Below are positions 1 through 6,291 of a stretch of DNA of 7,026 nucleotides, piece by piece. The notes under the pieces were generated by a model. That model was not told where the DNA came from. It saw only the letters and a program-made list of their open reading frames with translations, and did no database searches. Made by a program: the position numbers and the translations under genes. This DNA comes from Deltaproteobacteria bacterium. Its GTDB lineage: Bacteria > SAR324 > JACQKK01. Every line of letters begins with the position of its first letter. Position 1 is the first letter of the stretch. The DNA lies in assembly GCA_029879595.1 (NCBI GenBank), contig JAOUPZ010000165.1, forward strand, positions 1 to 7,026. Reading direction: 5' to 3'.

Positions 1-52
1 TCTCTGCGGCTGGCCCCCCGGCGAGCCCCCTGCGCACTTCCCTCGGCAAACC

Positions 53-103
53 GGCCCGGAAACCAGACCCGAAGGCCTGGCCCGAAGGCCTGGCCCGGAA
101 ACC
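53..103. repeat. Compact GC-rich direct-repeat cluster
   Basis: Two perfect, directly adjacent copies of the 13-mer CCCGAAGGCCTGG lie at 68-80 and 81-93. They are bracketed by two perfect copies of the 12-mer GGCCCGGAAACC at 53-64 and 92-103, the second overlapping the end of the last 13-mer by two bases. The arrangement suggests local slippage or duplication. It ends just before the AT-richer promoter region. Whether it is non-coding or the tail of an upstream gene cannot be decided, because all three rightward frames are open here. No spacers or array structure suggest CRISPR. Confidence 0.75.
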
Positions 104-196
104 CGGCATACGGTTAATTTTTTCCGGATTTTAACCGATAATAAAATTGTGCGGCAAACGTTTATACAAAGGATTTTGCCGGGAGATCGAACCCGG

Positions 197-211
197 CATG
201 ACATTGTCATG
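197..211. promoter_or_regulatory. 15-bp palindrome over the -35 box, possible operator
   Basis: CATGACA and TGTCATG are perfect inverted arms separated by one T (197-211). The left arm contains the proposed -35 hexamer, so a dimeric regulator bound here would compete with RNA polymerase. A further half-site ATGACA lies at 235-240, immediately after the expected transcription start and 37 bases from the first copy. The palindrome is visible in the sequence; the operator role is inference, and I cannot name the regulator. Confidence 0.45.
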
Positions 212-226
212 ATTTTGGTATATACT
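198..226 (+). promoter_or_regulatory. Sigma70-type promoter of the beta-barrel gene
   Basis: A -35 hexamer ATGACA (198-203, five of six matches to TTGACA) is followed after exactly 17 bases by a -10 hexamer TATACT (221-226, five of six matches to TATAAT). Transcription would begin near 232-234, leaving a leader of about 35-40 bases before the gene at 267 or 273. The promoter sits in the AT-rich part of the intergenic region, and its -35 box is embedded in a palindrome. Spacing and match quality make it one of the best promoters in the window; activity is inferred. Confidence 0.65.
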
Positions 227-266
227 TTACAGAAATGACAAGCGCAGACATGAACCTTAGGAGCCC

Positions 267-1337
267 ATGGAAATGCCTTGCAGAAAGCTGTTGGAAAGGG
301 TGCTGACGACAGGAGCCGCAGTCTGGGCAGTGCCAGTCTGGGCAGTGCTGTTTTTCACGCTTCTCCCGGGCAACCTGTCGGCCCAGGTGGCCGCGCCGGA
401 TTTTTCGGCGGGAACCGCCCGGTTTTACTCGCCCCGGGCCGGAGTGTTCAACGGCACAAGCCTGACCGCCGACAACCCGGCCGTCTCCCAGTGGAGAGAA
501 TCATCCCGGGTGGGCGGGGGGACCGTTCTGCACATGATGGGCTCCGATGACGGGGCCATGGGCTATCCGCTTTCCTTTGAGGGGGCCTTCGCGGGAGCCC
601 AGTTGGTGGGCGAGAGGATATCCCTGTCCCTGGACCAGATCACGGTGCGGGACTCCGAGACCTTCCTGGACAATCATATGCGCCGGCAAAGGATCCAGGT
701 GGGAATGAAGGTGGCCGAGTTCCTATCCTTCGGATTTGGAGGGGGGACCTACCGGCATAAAAAAATGGAAAAGGACCCCCTGGGCGGCCCGGACATCCCG
801 GTGGAACTGGAAAGCTCCGATGAGCTGATCGGGTTTTCCCTGAGGATGAAGGAGGTGGTGTTTCTGGGTTATGGCGCAGGCCGTGAAAGCCTGACCAGAT
901 ACGACAATGACCCGGCCAGCCTGAACCCGGAGCTGAACCTAGACCGACCGTTCTATCAATACGGCCTGGCCATCAGCACCAGGGGAAAGCTGCGTCTGTA
1001 CCTGGCCGCCGACACCGAGGAACGGGAGGCCTTCCGGTTTGAAGGGGTCGAAAGATACGGCTTCAAGACCTTCACCGTTACGGTGCAGATAAAGGCCGGA
1101 GACTCGCTGATGGTGGGTGGATCGAAAAACAAGTGGCGGGCCAACATGGATAATCCCGGGCCTTTGATGCCGGAAAGTGAAACGGAGACCGCGGAGGCGG
1201 CCTGGGTGCCCAAAAGTGGCATGAGCCTGGGGACCAGGTATTCACGAACCACCACCGTGGAGTACTCACCGCTGCTGATGCGTGACGTGAAAAGCATCAA
1301 CGCCACCCGGGCGGTCAGCGTGGGCTTCATGTTTTAA
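267..1337 (+). CDS. Putative outer-membrane beta-barrel protein
   Basis: A 356-residue exported protein of unknown specific function. Residues 1-39 look like a Sec signal peptide: basic CRKLLER, a hydrophobic core around 17-33, and a likely cleavage site LSA|Q at 39/40. The mature part alternates polar and hydrophobic residues in short strands rich in Gly, Tyr and Phe, and it ends in AVSVGFMF with terminal Phe, the typical beta-signal recognised by the BAM machinery. The early segment DNPAVSQWRESSRVGGG recalls the NPA region of FadL-like transporters, but this resemblance is weak and I do not assign that family. Start choice: AGGAG at 259-263 is only 3 bases from the ATG at 267 but 9 bases from the in-frame ATG at 273, so translation may begin at 273. 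The gene has its own promoter and converges on the small exported-protein gene, with 18 bases between their stops. Confidence 0.8.
   Translation: MEMPCRKLLERVLTTGAAVWAVPVWAVLFFTLLPGNLSAQVAAPDFSAGTARFYSPRAGVFNGTSLTADNPAVSQWRESSRVGGGTVLHMMGSDDGAMGYPLSFEGAFAGAQLVGERISLSLDQITVRDSETFLDNHMRRQRIQVGMKVAEFLSFGFGGGTYRHKKMEKDPLGGPDIPVELESSDELIGFSLRMKEVVFLGYGAGRESLTRYDNDPASLNPELNLDRPFYQYGLAISTRGKLRLYLAADTEEREAFRFEGVERYGFKTFTVTVQIKAGDSLMVGGSKNKWRANMDNPGPLMPESETETAEAAWVPKSGMSLGTRYSRTTTVEYSPLLMRDVKSINATRAVSVGFMF
321..350 (+). repeat. 15-bp tandem duplication in the signal peptide
   Basis: Two adjacent 15-base units (321-335 and 336-350) share their first 13 bases, GTCTGGGCAGTGC. In frame they encode VWAVP followed by VWAVL, so the hydrophobic core of the beta-barrel protein's signal peptide contains a five-residue duplication. 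It keeps the reading frame and lengthens the h-region, and looks like a recent slippage product. Confidence 0.75.
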
Positions 1338-1355
1338 AAAAAGGGACAACGCCGG

Positions 1356-1823
1356 TCAGTCCACCAGCAGCAGGTTTTCCCGCAGAGAGTCTATTTCGCC
1401 GTTCTGCTTTCCGTTGAGTTCGGTTATCACATCCTGGGGGGTCAGATACACCTTGTTGCGCTCCTCCTCCTGCCGGCTCTGCTGGAGCTTCATATAAAGC
1501 TCATAGTTCTTGATGTATTTCCAGGCGTTGACCTGGGTGCCGTCCGTATCCTCAATGGTGATTTCCCGCACCTGTTCCTCCGTAAACCCGGATTCCCGGG
1601 CCATCTGTATCATCCGCTTGAGCTCGGCCACATCCAGGGTGGGAATTACCTTGAAATCCTTGAGGGACTCCGCGACGTTCTTCTCCCCGGCGGCCTGCTG
1701 GCCCATGATGGGCGGCGAAGGGGCGACCAGAAGGGCGCCCGCCGTAAGCAGGAGCGCCAGCAGGGGGCGCATGAATGCGCCGCCCCGGCGGTTTCCATTG
1801 TCGTTTATAGTTTTCATATTCAC
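1356..1823 (-). CDS. Small exported helical protein of unknown function
   Basis: A 155-residue protein that I do not recognise. The start is a GTG at 1823, with AGGA placed 6 bases upstream (1830-1833); the in-frame ATG two codons on (1817) is an alternative. A long polar and basic n-region (residues 1-18) precedes a hydrophobic stretch RPLLALLLTAGALLVA (19-34), followed by Pro and Gln-rich residues, consistent with a Sec signal peptide, although the cleavage site is unclear. The mature part is acidic, charged and mostly helical. It includes LDVAELKRMIQMARESGFTE (63-82), which resembles short helix-turn units, and a Glu/Arg/Gln-rich segment near 112-123 that may form a short coiled coil. There are no cysteines, so no disulfides or lipid anchor. 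A periplasmic location is inferred. The gene lies downstream of the cysteine desulfurase, with its own TATAAT box in the 91-base gap. Confidence 0.75.
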   Translation of the reverse strand: MNMKTINDNGNRRGGAFMRPLLALLLTAGALLVAPSPPIMGQQAAGEKNVAESLKDFKVIPTLDVAELKRMIQMARESGFTEEQVREITIEDTDGTQVNAWKYIKNYELYMKLQQSRQEEERNKVYLTPQDVITELNGKQNGEIDSLRENLLLVD

Positions 1824-1849
1824 CGTTGTTCCTCGGTCCCGTTAACCCG

Positions 1850-1878
1850 ATTATATCTCAATCCAGCAAGCCCGTCCC
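1850..1878 (-). promoter_or_regulatory. Promoter of the small exported-protein gene
   Basis: On the minus strand a perfect TATAAT occupies 1855-1850. A weak -35 candidate GGGACG lies 17 bases upstream at 1878-1873, matching only the central GAC of the consensus. Transcription would begin near 1843, about 20 bases before the GTG start at 1823, which leaves room for the AGGA Shine-Dalgarno. A perfect -10 in such GC-rich DNA is notable; the poor -35 suggests weak or activator-assisted expression. Confidence 0.5.
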
Positions 1879-1901
1879 TGGCGCGTACCGGGGGCCACGG
1901 G
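1871..1901 (-). other. Imperfect hairpin after the cysteine desulfurase gene
   Basis: Just past the desulfurase stop, CCCGT (minus strand, 1901-1897) can pair with ACGGG (1875-1871), with partial inner GGC/GCC pairing. No T-run follows, so intrinsic termination is doubtful. It overlaps the -35 area of the next gene's promoter. Confidence 0.25.
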
Positions 1902-1914
1902 TTGATCCCAGCGT

Positions 1915-3081
1915 TCATCCTCTCAGCCGCTCCACATGATGCCTGAGCCTCTCCACGCACCAGCGGATATCCTCATCGCTTGTGCGGTAGCCCAGGCTGA
2001 TTCGCAAGGACCCGGCCAGCCGGTCCTCGCCGACGTCCATGGCCCGGAGCACATGACTGGGCTCCAGCGCCCCTGATGAACAGGCCGAGCCCGTGGAAAC
2101 GGCAATGCCGTCCAGGTCCAGGGCCACCAGCAGGCTCACCGCCGACACCCCCGCGAACCCCAGGCTGGTGGTATTGGGCAGCCGGGGGGCCTCCGCGCCG
2201 TTGACATAGAACCCCTGCACACCGGCCAGTCCCTGTTCCAGTCCGTCCCGCAAGCCGGCCATCCTGGTGGAATTTATTTGCATGTTTTGCGCCGTCCACT
2301 CCGCGGCGGCCGAAAAACCCGTCGCCAGCACCACGCTTTCGGTGCCGGCCCGGCGGCCCCGCTCCTGCCCGCCCCCCAGGATCAACGGCGGCACGGCCCT
2401 GTTTTCCCGGACCACCAGCGCCCCGATACCCTTGGGACCGCCCAGCTTGTGCGCGGCCAGGGTAATGGCGTCCAGGCCCCACTTGCCAAAAGAAAGATCT
2501 ATTCTGCCCAGGGCCTGCACGGCATCGGAATGCAGCATGACGCGCCCCTCCGGATCGGCCTTGCGCAGAGCCGCCGCCAGCCGCTTGAGGGGCTGCACCA
2601 CGCCGGTCTCGTTATTGGCCGCCATTACGGACACCAGACGGGTTTCCGGGCGGAGCAGCCCGGCCAGGGCCTCCGTTTCCACCACCCCGCGCCCATCCAG
2701 CGGCAGGTAGCTGACGGCCACTCCACGCTGCCGGAGCCACTCCGCGCAGCGCATGATGCTGGGGTGTTCCTGGGGGCTGGTGATCAGGTGTGCTCCCGGC
2801 CCCCCGTCCACCAGGTGCCGCAGGATCATGTTATTGGCCTCGCTGCCGCCGCTGGTATAGATCACCTCGCGGGGGTGGCATCCCAGCACGCCGGCCAGCC
2901 GCGCCCGCATGGTTTCCAGGGCCGCCCGGGCCTCCTGCCCAAACCGGTGGGGGCTGGAGGGATTGGCGAATTCGCCCCCCGGCCCGTCCAGCAGGGCCTT
3001 CATTTCCCCGGCGGCCTCAGGCAGCAGGGGTGCTGTGGCGTTGTAATCAAGGTAGGTTCTGCGGTGGGGCTGGCTGGTCAT
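1915..3081 (-). CDS. Cysteine desulfurase, NifS/IscS family
   Basis: A PLP-dependent aminotransferase-fold enzyme (388 residues from the ATG) that removes sulfur from L-cysteine, giving alanine and an enzyme persulfide for Fe-S cluster or thio-cofactor assembly; cytosolic. Family landmarks are all present, numbered from the ATG: YLDYNATAP at the N-terminus, SGGSEANN (77-84), the cofactor-stacking His of EHPS (106), NETG (157-160), SDAVQALG (185-192), the Schiff-base Lys of AAHKLGGPKG (212), GGGQERGRRAGTE (236-248) and the catalytic Cys of STGSACSSGALEPSHVL (334). The Cys loop is of the IscS/NifS (group I) type and the length is normal. Start: the frame extends six codons upstream to a TTG at 3099, but that codon lies inside a strong hairpin, so the ATG at 3081 is preferred although neither has a good Shine-Dalgarno. 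No scaffold (IscU/NifU), IscR or tRNA thiolase gene is adjacent, so its recipient is unknown. Confidence 0.95.
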   Translation of the reverse strand: MTSQPHRRTYLDYNATAPLLPEAAGEMKALLDGPGGEFANPSSPHRFGQEARAALETMRARLAGVLGCHPREVIYTSGGSEANNMILRHLVDGGPGAHLITSPQEHPSIMRCAEWLRQRGVAVSYLPLDGRGVVETEALAGLLRPETRLVSVMAANNETGVVQPLKRLAAALRKADPEGRVMLHSDAVQALGRIDLSFGKWGLDAITLAAHKLGGPKGIGALVVRENRAVPPLILGGGQERGRRAGTESVVLATGFSAAAEWTAQNMQINSTRMAGLRDGLEQGLAGVQGFYVNGAEAPRLPNTTSLGFAGVSAVSLLVALDLDGIAVSTGSACSSGALEPSHVLRAMDVGEDRLAGSLRISLGYRTSDEDIRWCVERLRHHVERLRG

Positions 3082-3090
3082 GGCAAAAGG

Positions 3091-3108
3091 CGGGGGCAAG
3101 TGCCCCCG
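3091..3108 (-). promoter_or_regulatory. GC hairpin in the cysteine desulfurase leader
   Basis: CGGGGGCA (3091-3098) and TGCCCCCG (3101-3108, plus-strand reading) form an 8-bp stem separated by two bases, so in practice the loop is four bases. It lies between the predicted transcription start (about 3138) and the ATG at 3081, and contains the alternative TTG start at 3099. A weak run CCTTTTG follows on the minus strand, so it could be a poor attenuator or a translation-dampening structure. The pairing is certain; the role is inferred. Confidence 0.45.
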
Positions 3109-3144
3109 GAAAAATAAATCTGTGGCCGGGCCTGGTTTGGGGCC

Positions 3145-3173
3145 ATTATACCACTTCGGTCAGGGTAAACAGC
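3145..3173 (-). promoter_or_regulatory. Extended -10 promoter of the cysteine desulfurase
   Basis: The minus strand has a perfect TATAAT at 3150-3145, preceded by TGG (3153-3151), giving the extended -10 form TGnTATAAT. The -35 region 17 bases upstream (GCTGTT, 3173-3168) is poor, as is usual for extended -10 promoters. Transcription would start near 3138, giving a leader of about 57 bases. The site lies wholly in the 106-base gap after the 809-residue gene, so the desulfurase can be expressed separately, though read-through is possible because no terminator is visible. Confidence 0.6.
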
Positions 3174-3187
3174 CCCTTGGCATGGCC

Positions 3188-5617
3188 TCAGGTGCTGATG
3201 ATCCTGAAGTGGGACCGTTTGAAATCCCGCTTGTCCAGCAGTTTCAGGTAGTGCTCTGCCATGTCCACCGGGTTGTCCTGCCTGTTTTCGAACTCGCCCC
3301 GGCCGCAGGCCTGCACCAGACGGGAAAAATGCACCCGGGCCTCGAACAGGTTTTTTTCGTTGAAGGCGATCACACCCAGGTAGTAATGGGCTTCCGGGCA
3401 GGGGTCGGGACCGGCCAAAAGGCCGGTGAACAGGCCCCGGGCCTCCTCCACCTCTCCGATGTCCAGCTTGAACCGCCCCCATTCCAGCATCAGCGCCCCG
3501 CGCTCATCATCCCGGCAGCCCTCCAGCAGCCGCCTGAACTCCGCGGGATGCCTGGGCCCGCCATCGACCCTGGGAAACTGCACCAGGACAATGCTGGCCA
3601 GATCATGCCCGGCGTTTTCCTCCCGTTTCATCATGCGCAGCGCCAGCAGCTCGGAAAACAGCTCCGCCAGGAACCTTTCATCCGGCACCAGGGGCACGGG
3701 CCGCCCGCAGTTCTTGCAGTCCGGCTCGGTGGTACTCCACAGGTCGTTGGCCGTGGGCAGCCGGCGCTGTTCGATCCGTTCCTCATTCACATACAGCCTT
3801 TCCAGGCGATACTGATAGGCGCTCCCACAATCCGGGCAGGTCAGCCGGACGACCACCGCGCCGCCAAACGCCGCCTTTTGCTCCCGGGCCACGGCCGCTT
3901 CCTCGGCAAAGGAGGGCTGCCGGGCCAGCCGGGGGTAGGGACGCCCATGAACATCGCATATGAACCGGATCAGCTGCAAAAGGTCTTCCTCGCCCTCGCG
4001 CAGGTGCCCGTCCAGGGGCTCCAGAAACCGGATATCCGGGATATGGGTCATGTACTCCACAAAGGCGTAGTAATGACGGTTTATCAGCACCTGAAAGTTC
4101 GCCAGCAGTTCCGGCACAATCATGGTATCCCCGGCCCGGCGGAACACCTCCAGGGCATAATCCACCGCTTCCTCGCGGCCCGTGGCCAGGTATGAACCAA
4201 ACCGTGAGCGCAGCAGCTCCAGCAGACGCTCCAGCAGGGTGGGCACCCGGTACAGCCAGGGCTGGGGCAGCACCTGCTCAAAGGGGTAGTCCACATCCTC
4301 CAGCTGTCCGGTGAACATTTTCCACAGGGCCTCCTTTTCCTCGTCCCGCACCCAGCCGGTAACCCCGGTGGGGTCGGTCCGCACCGCTACGGTGGCGCCC
4401 GGCCTGGTGGCGATCAGCTCCAGCACCCGGCCCATGAACTCCGGGGAGAGCAGGGGAGAGCTGTATATGCGGGTGATGCGCAGGGCGTTCTGTTCCGGCG
4501 CGGTCAGACACTCCCGCTCGATGCTGCGGAGCATGGCCCCCAGGGGCAGCGAAATCAGCAGGTGATACTCGGTCTCGCGCAACTTGATGATGCTTTCCTC
4601 CCAGTCGGCTATCCAGCCCCGGCAGCCCTGGATAAAGGCCCGTTCGCGCTCCGTTCCCTCGCCGCCCGGAAAAAAGCAGTCCATCAGTTCGGCGGAGACG
4701 GCATAGAACCGCTCCATCCCCTGGCGGTTGTTCCGACACTCCCCAAGCGCATCCAGCAGTTCACGGGCCCGGCCCTGGGCAGCTTCCAGCCCCAGCACCT
4801 TCAGGCACTCCTGATAAACGGTGCTGAGAGGATAGCCGCCGTTGAGGCGGGCCTGGACATAGCGCACCAGATGACTCTGCCCCACCGCCTCCACCAGGCG
4901 CAGCGAGAACTGCACGTCGCGGAAAAGCTCGCGGGCCTTGCCATAGGCCTGGGCCAGGCGTTCCAACTGTCGCGGGGTCTGGGCATGGGTGGCCAGAAGG
5001 CCGAAAATGGCGCTGAACAGGGAATGGTTGTGGGTAAACCTTCCCAGCAGGGCGTACACCTTCTCCCAGTTGCTGCGGTTATCGAAAAACAGGAGGCTCT
5101 CCGCCGCAGCCTCCAGCAGGGCCGGGTTGGGTTCCTCGTCGGTAAGAATGGCCTCCAGCCAGTCGTTGAGAAGTTTTTCCGCCGTTTCATGCCTCAGGCG
5201 TCCCAAAGCCACTGCGGCCAGGGGCTTCAGGGGCGAATCATGCTGTTTGAGCAGTCTCAGCAGGGGGAAGGCATACTGGCGCAGACGGTATTTCCCGATC
5301 AGGTTTATCGCCGATTCCCGGATTTCCTCCTGGGGTTGCTCCCAGAGCTGCTCCATGAACTGGTCGCAGTGCTCCTGCCAGCGGTCTATGAGGTGATACG
5401 CCGCCCACATCTTCACCTGGCTGGCGCTGCCGGCACGGTTTTCCGGATTGCCGGCAACGGGCTGATCCTGCAGGCGTTCCAGCAGAAACTCCAGCCCCAT
5501 GAGATCAGACCCGCCGCCCTGGTCGGTGGCGGCCGGGCCTTGTCCGGCTTGTTCCTCCCCGCCCGGCGATGCCAGTTGGATCACTGATTTGGAAGATATT
5601 GTTCCTGAGTCCACCAT
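3188..5617 (-). CDS. HEAT-like/zinc-ribbon/TPR protein, unknown function
   Basis: An 809-residue protein that I do not recognise as a named family. There is no signal peptide or membrane segment, so it is predicted cytosolic. Residues 15-38 are a Gly/Gln/Ala-rich disordered stretch. Residues about 65-300 are repeated amphipathic helix pairs of HEAT/Armadillo type (for example EIRESAINLIGKYR, PLKPLAAVALGRL, NPALLEAAAESLLFF). The middle (340-560) is mixed alpha/beta and unassigned. Two CxxC pairs, TCPDCG (C594, C597) and DCKNCG (C634, C637), about 37 residues apart, can bind one zinc as a zinc ribbon. Residues about 705-772 form two TPR-like units (ALMLEWGRFKLDIGEVEEAR; EAHYYLGVIAFNEKNLFEAR). 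The start overlaps the TPR lipoprotein gene by 37 bases. AGGAG (5620-5624) is 2 bases from the ATG at 5617 but 5 from the next codon, GTG at 5614, so GTG may be the true start. The overlap implies translational coupling and a shared job; a scaffold or adaptor role is inference. Confidence 0.9.
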   Translation of the reverse strand: MVDSGTISSKSVIQLASPGGEEQAGQGPAATDQGGGSDLMGLEFLLERLQDQPVAGNPENRAGSASQVKMWAAYHLIDRWQEHCDQFMEQLWEQPQEEIRESAINLIGKYRLRQYAFPLLRLLKQHDSPLKPLAAVALGRLRHETAEKLLNDWLEAILTDEEPNPALLEAAAESLLFFDNRSNWEKVYALLGRFTHNHSLFSAIFGLLATHAQTPRQLERLAQAYGKARELFRDVQFSLRLVEAVGQSHLVRYVQARLNGGYPLSTVYQECLKVLGLEAAQGRARELLDALGECRNNRQGMERFYAVSAELMDCFFPGGEGTERERAFIQGCRGWIADWEESIIKLRETEYHLLISLPLGAMLRSIERECLTAPEQNALRITRIYSSPLLSPEFMGRVLELIATRPGATVAVRTDPTGVTGWVRDEEKEALWKMFTGQLEDVDYPFEQVLPQPWLYRVPTLLERLLELLRSRFGSYLATGREEAVDYALEVFRRAGDTMIVPELLANFQVLINRHYYAFVEYMTHIPDIRFLEPLDGHLREGEEDLLQLIRFICDVHGRPYPRLARQPSFAEEAAVAREQKAAFGGAVVVRLTCPDCGSAYQYRLERLYVNEERIEQRRLPTANDLWSTTEPDCKNCGRPVPLVPDERFLAELFSELLALRMMKREENAGHDLASIVLVQFPRVDGGPRHPAEFRRLLEGCRDDERGALMLEWGRFKLDIGEVEEARGLFTGLLAGPDPCPEAHYYLGVIAFNEKNLFEARVHFSRLVQACGRGEFENRQDNPVDMAEHYLKLLDKRDFKRSHFRIIST

Positions 5618-5624
5618 TTCTCCT
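5581..5624 (-). promoter_or_regulatory. Translational coupling junction
   Basis: The end of the lipoprotein gene and the start of the 809-residue gene overlap in different frames. AGGAG at 5624-5620 and the ATG/GTG starts at 5617/5614 lie inside lipoprotein codons, and the lipoprotein stop TGA is at 5583-5581. Ribosomes finishing the first gene would open or re-initiate on the second, which favours coordinated amounts of the two products. Confidence 0.7.
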
Positions 5625-6291
5625 GGCTCTGGTTCTGGTTGGAAGACTTGCCTCCGCCTGCCGGGGCAGTGCCGCCGGTCCTGGGTTTGGCCTGCCTGCT
5701 CTTGCCCGGCCTGGCCTGGCCGGTCGTCCGGGGAGCGGTTTTCTTCAAAAACGGAGGCAGCGCCGCCTTCTGCTGGGCAGCCTGCTGCGCGGCCGGGTCA
5801 AGGGCCGCAGCGGGCGTGGCCAATGCTCCCGTCTGCGCGGAGGCGGCCTCGCCGGCCGTGGTCAGCCTTAGATAGATATTGTAATGGTGATGCGACGCCG
5901 AACGGTCGAATACCCGGTCGAAGGCCAGGGCCAGGTTCATGTGGGCGTCGGCAAACTCGGGGTCCAGCCGCACTGCCTGCAGCAGCGACTTGACCGCCTC
6001 GTCATAGGCCCCCCCCTGGTAGTAGGCCAGGCCCAGGTTGTAGTGGATATCCGCCGAAATGGGGTCGTGGTTCAGGGCCCGCCGGTAATGGCCCGCGGCC
6101 CGCACAAAATCGTGATCCTGGTAGGCCTGGTTGCCCAGCTGGAAAAAGTGCAGGGCGGAAAGACTGGCTTCCTCCTGTTTTTCCCGCGAGGAACAGCCCG
6201 CCAGCCCCCCGGCGGAAACCAGCAGGACCGCCAGCAGCAGCCAGACTGCCACACGGGAGAACGCGGCTGTTTTCAATGGGCGCTTGATCAT
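5581..6291 (-). CDS. TPR-repeat lipoprotein
   Basis: A 236-residue lipoprotein. A basic start (MIKRPLK) and hydrophobic core (14-30) lead to the lipobox LAGC, with Cys33 as the lipidated residue. The following residues are SS, not Asp, so outer-membrane sorting by Lol is plausible. Residues about 45-146 are three TPR units, with clear signatures such as FFQLGNQAYQDHDFVRAAGHYRRAL, IHYNLGLAYYQGGAYDEAVKSLLQAV and AHMNLALAFDRV. The rest (150-236) is Ala/Pro/Gln/Lys-rich, strongly basic and low in complexity, so probably disordered, ending with the polar tail QEKWWTQEQYLPNQ. GGAG at 6299-6302, 7 bases before the ATG, supports this start. The last 37 bases overlap the next gene, whose Shine-Dalgarno and start are written within the codons for QEKWW. 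TPR lipoproteins usually serve as envelope assembly partners (PilF/PilW- or BamD-like roles); the partner here is unknown. Confidence 0.92.
   Translation of the reverse strand: MIKRPLKTAAFSRVAVWLLLAVLLVSAGGLAGCSSREKQEEASLSALHFFQLGNQAYQDHDFVRAAGHYRRALNHDPISADIHYNLGLAYYQGGAYDEAVKSLLQAVRLDPEFADAHMNLALAFDRVFDRSASHHHYNIYLRLTTAGEAASAQTGALATPAAALDPAAQQAAQQKAALPPFLKKTAPRTTGQARPGKSRQAKPRTGGTAPAGGGKSSNQNQSQEKWWTQEQYLPNQ

Larger units (their letters stand above)
1..266. other. Unassigned 5' flank and intergenic region
   Basis: No gene could be assigned. Bases 1 to about 110 are very GC-rich and open in all three rightward frames (first stops near 115, 132 and 236), so the end of an upstream gene could lie here without being recognisable. 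Bases 110-250 are clearly AT-richer and contain several short inverted repeats. CGGTTAA at 111-117 pairs with TTAACCG at 131-137. CGGCAAA at 152-158 pairs with TTTGCCG at 175-181. TGCCGGG at 177-183 pairs with CCCGGCA at 192-198 across an 8-base loop. None is followed by a T-run on either strand, so none is a convincing intrinsic terminator. The 10-mer AACCCGGCAT also occurs twice, at 100-109 and 190-199. Confidence 0.6.

Noticed and set aside
53..103. Repeat cluster considered as a CRISPR remnant
   Set aside because: The copies are adjacent or overlapping, without unique spacers, and no cas genes are present.
177..198. TGCCGGG/CCCGGCA hairpin considered as an intrinsic terminator
   Set aside because: The 7-bp stem is good, but no T-run follows on either strand, and on the plus side it runs straight into the promoter palindrome.
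235..306. Short upstream frame (23 codons) starting at the predicted transcription start of the barrel gene and overlapping its beginning
   Set aside because: It has no Shine-Dalgarno and could only be read as a leaderless start. It is more likely a chance ATG in the leader.
2278..3117. Rightward open frame (279 codons) opposite the cysteine desulfurase
   Set aside because: The minus strand encodes an enzyme with every catalytic motif intact; the opposite frame has the composition of a GC-rich shadow.
3080..4195. Long rightward open frame (371 codons) opposite the 809-residue gene
   Set aside because: It is antisense to a gene with clear domain patterns, and its product is Gly/Pro/Gln/His-rich without motifs. 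GC-rich codons on one strand leave long open frames on the other; no promoter or Shine-Dalgarno supports it.
4562..5587. Second long rightward open frame (341 codons) opposite the same gene
   Set aside because: Same reasoning: low-complexity composition, no recognisable domain, and fully inside the coding strand of a better-supported gene.
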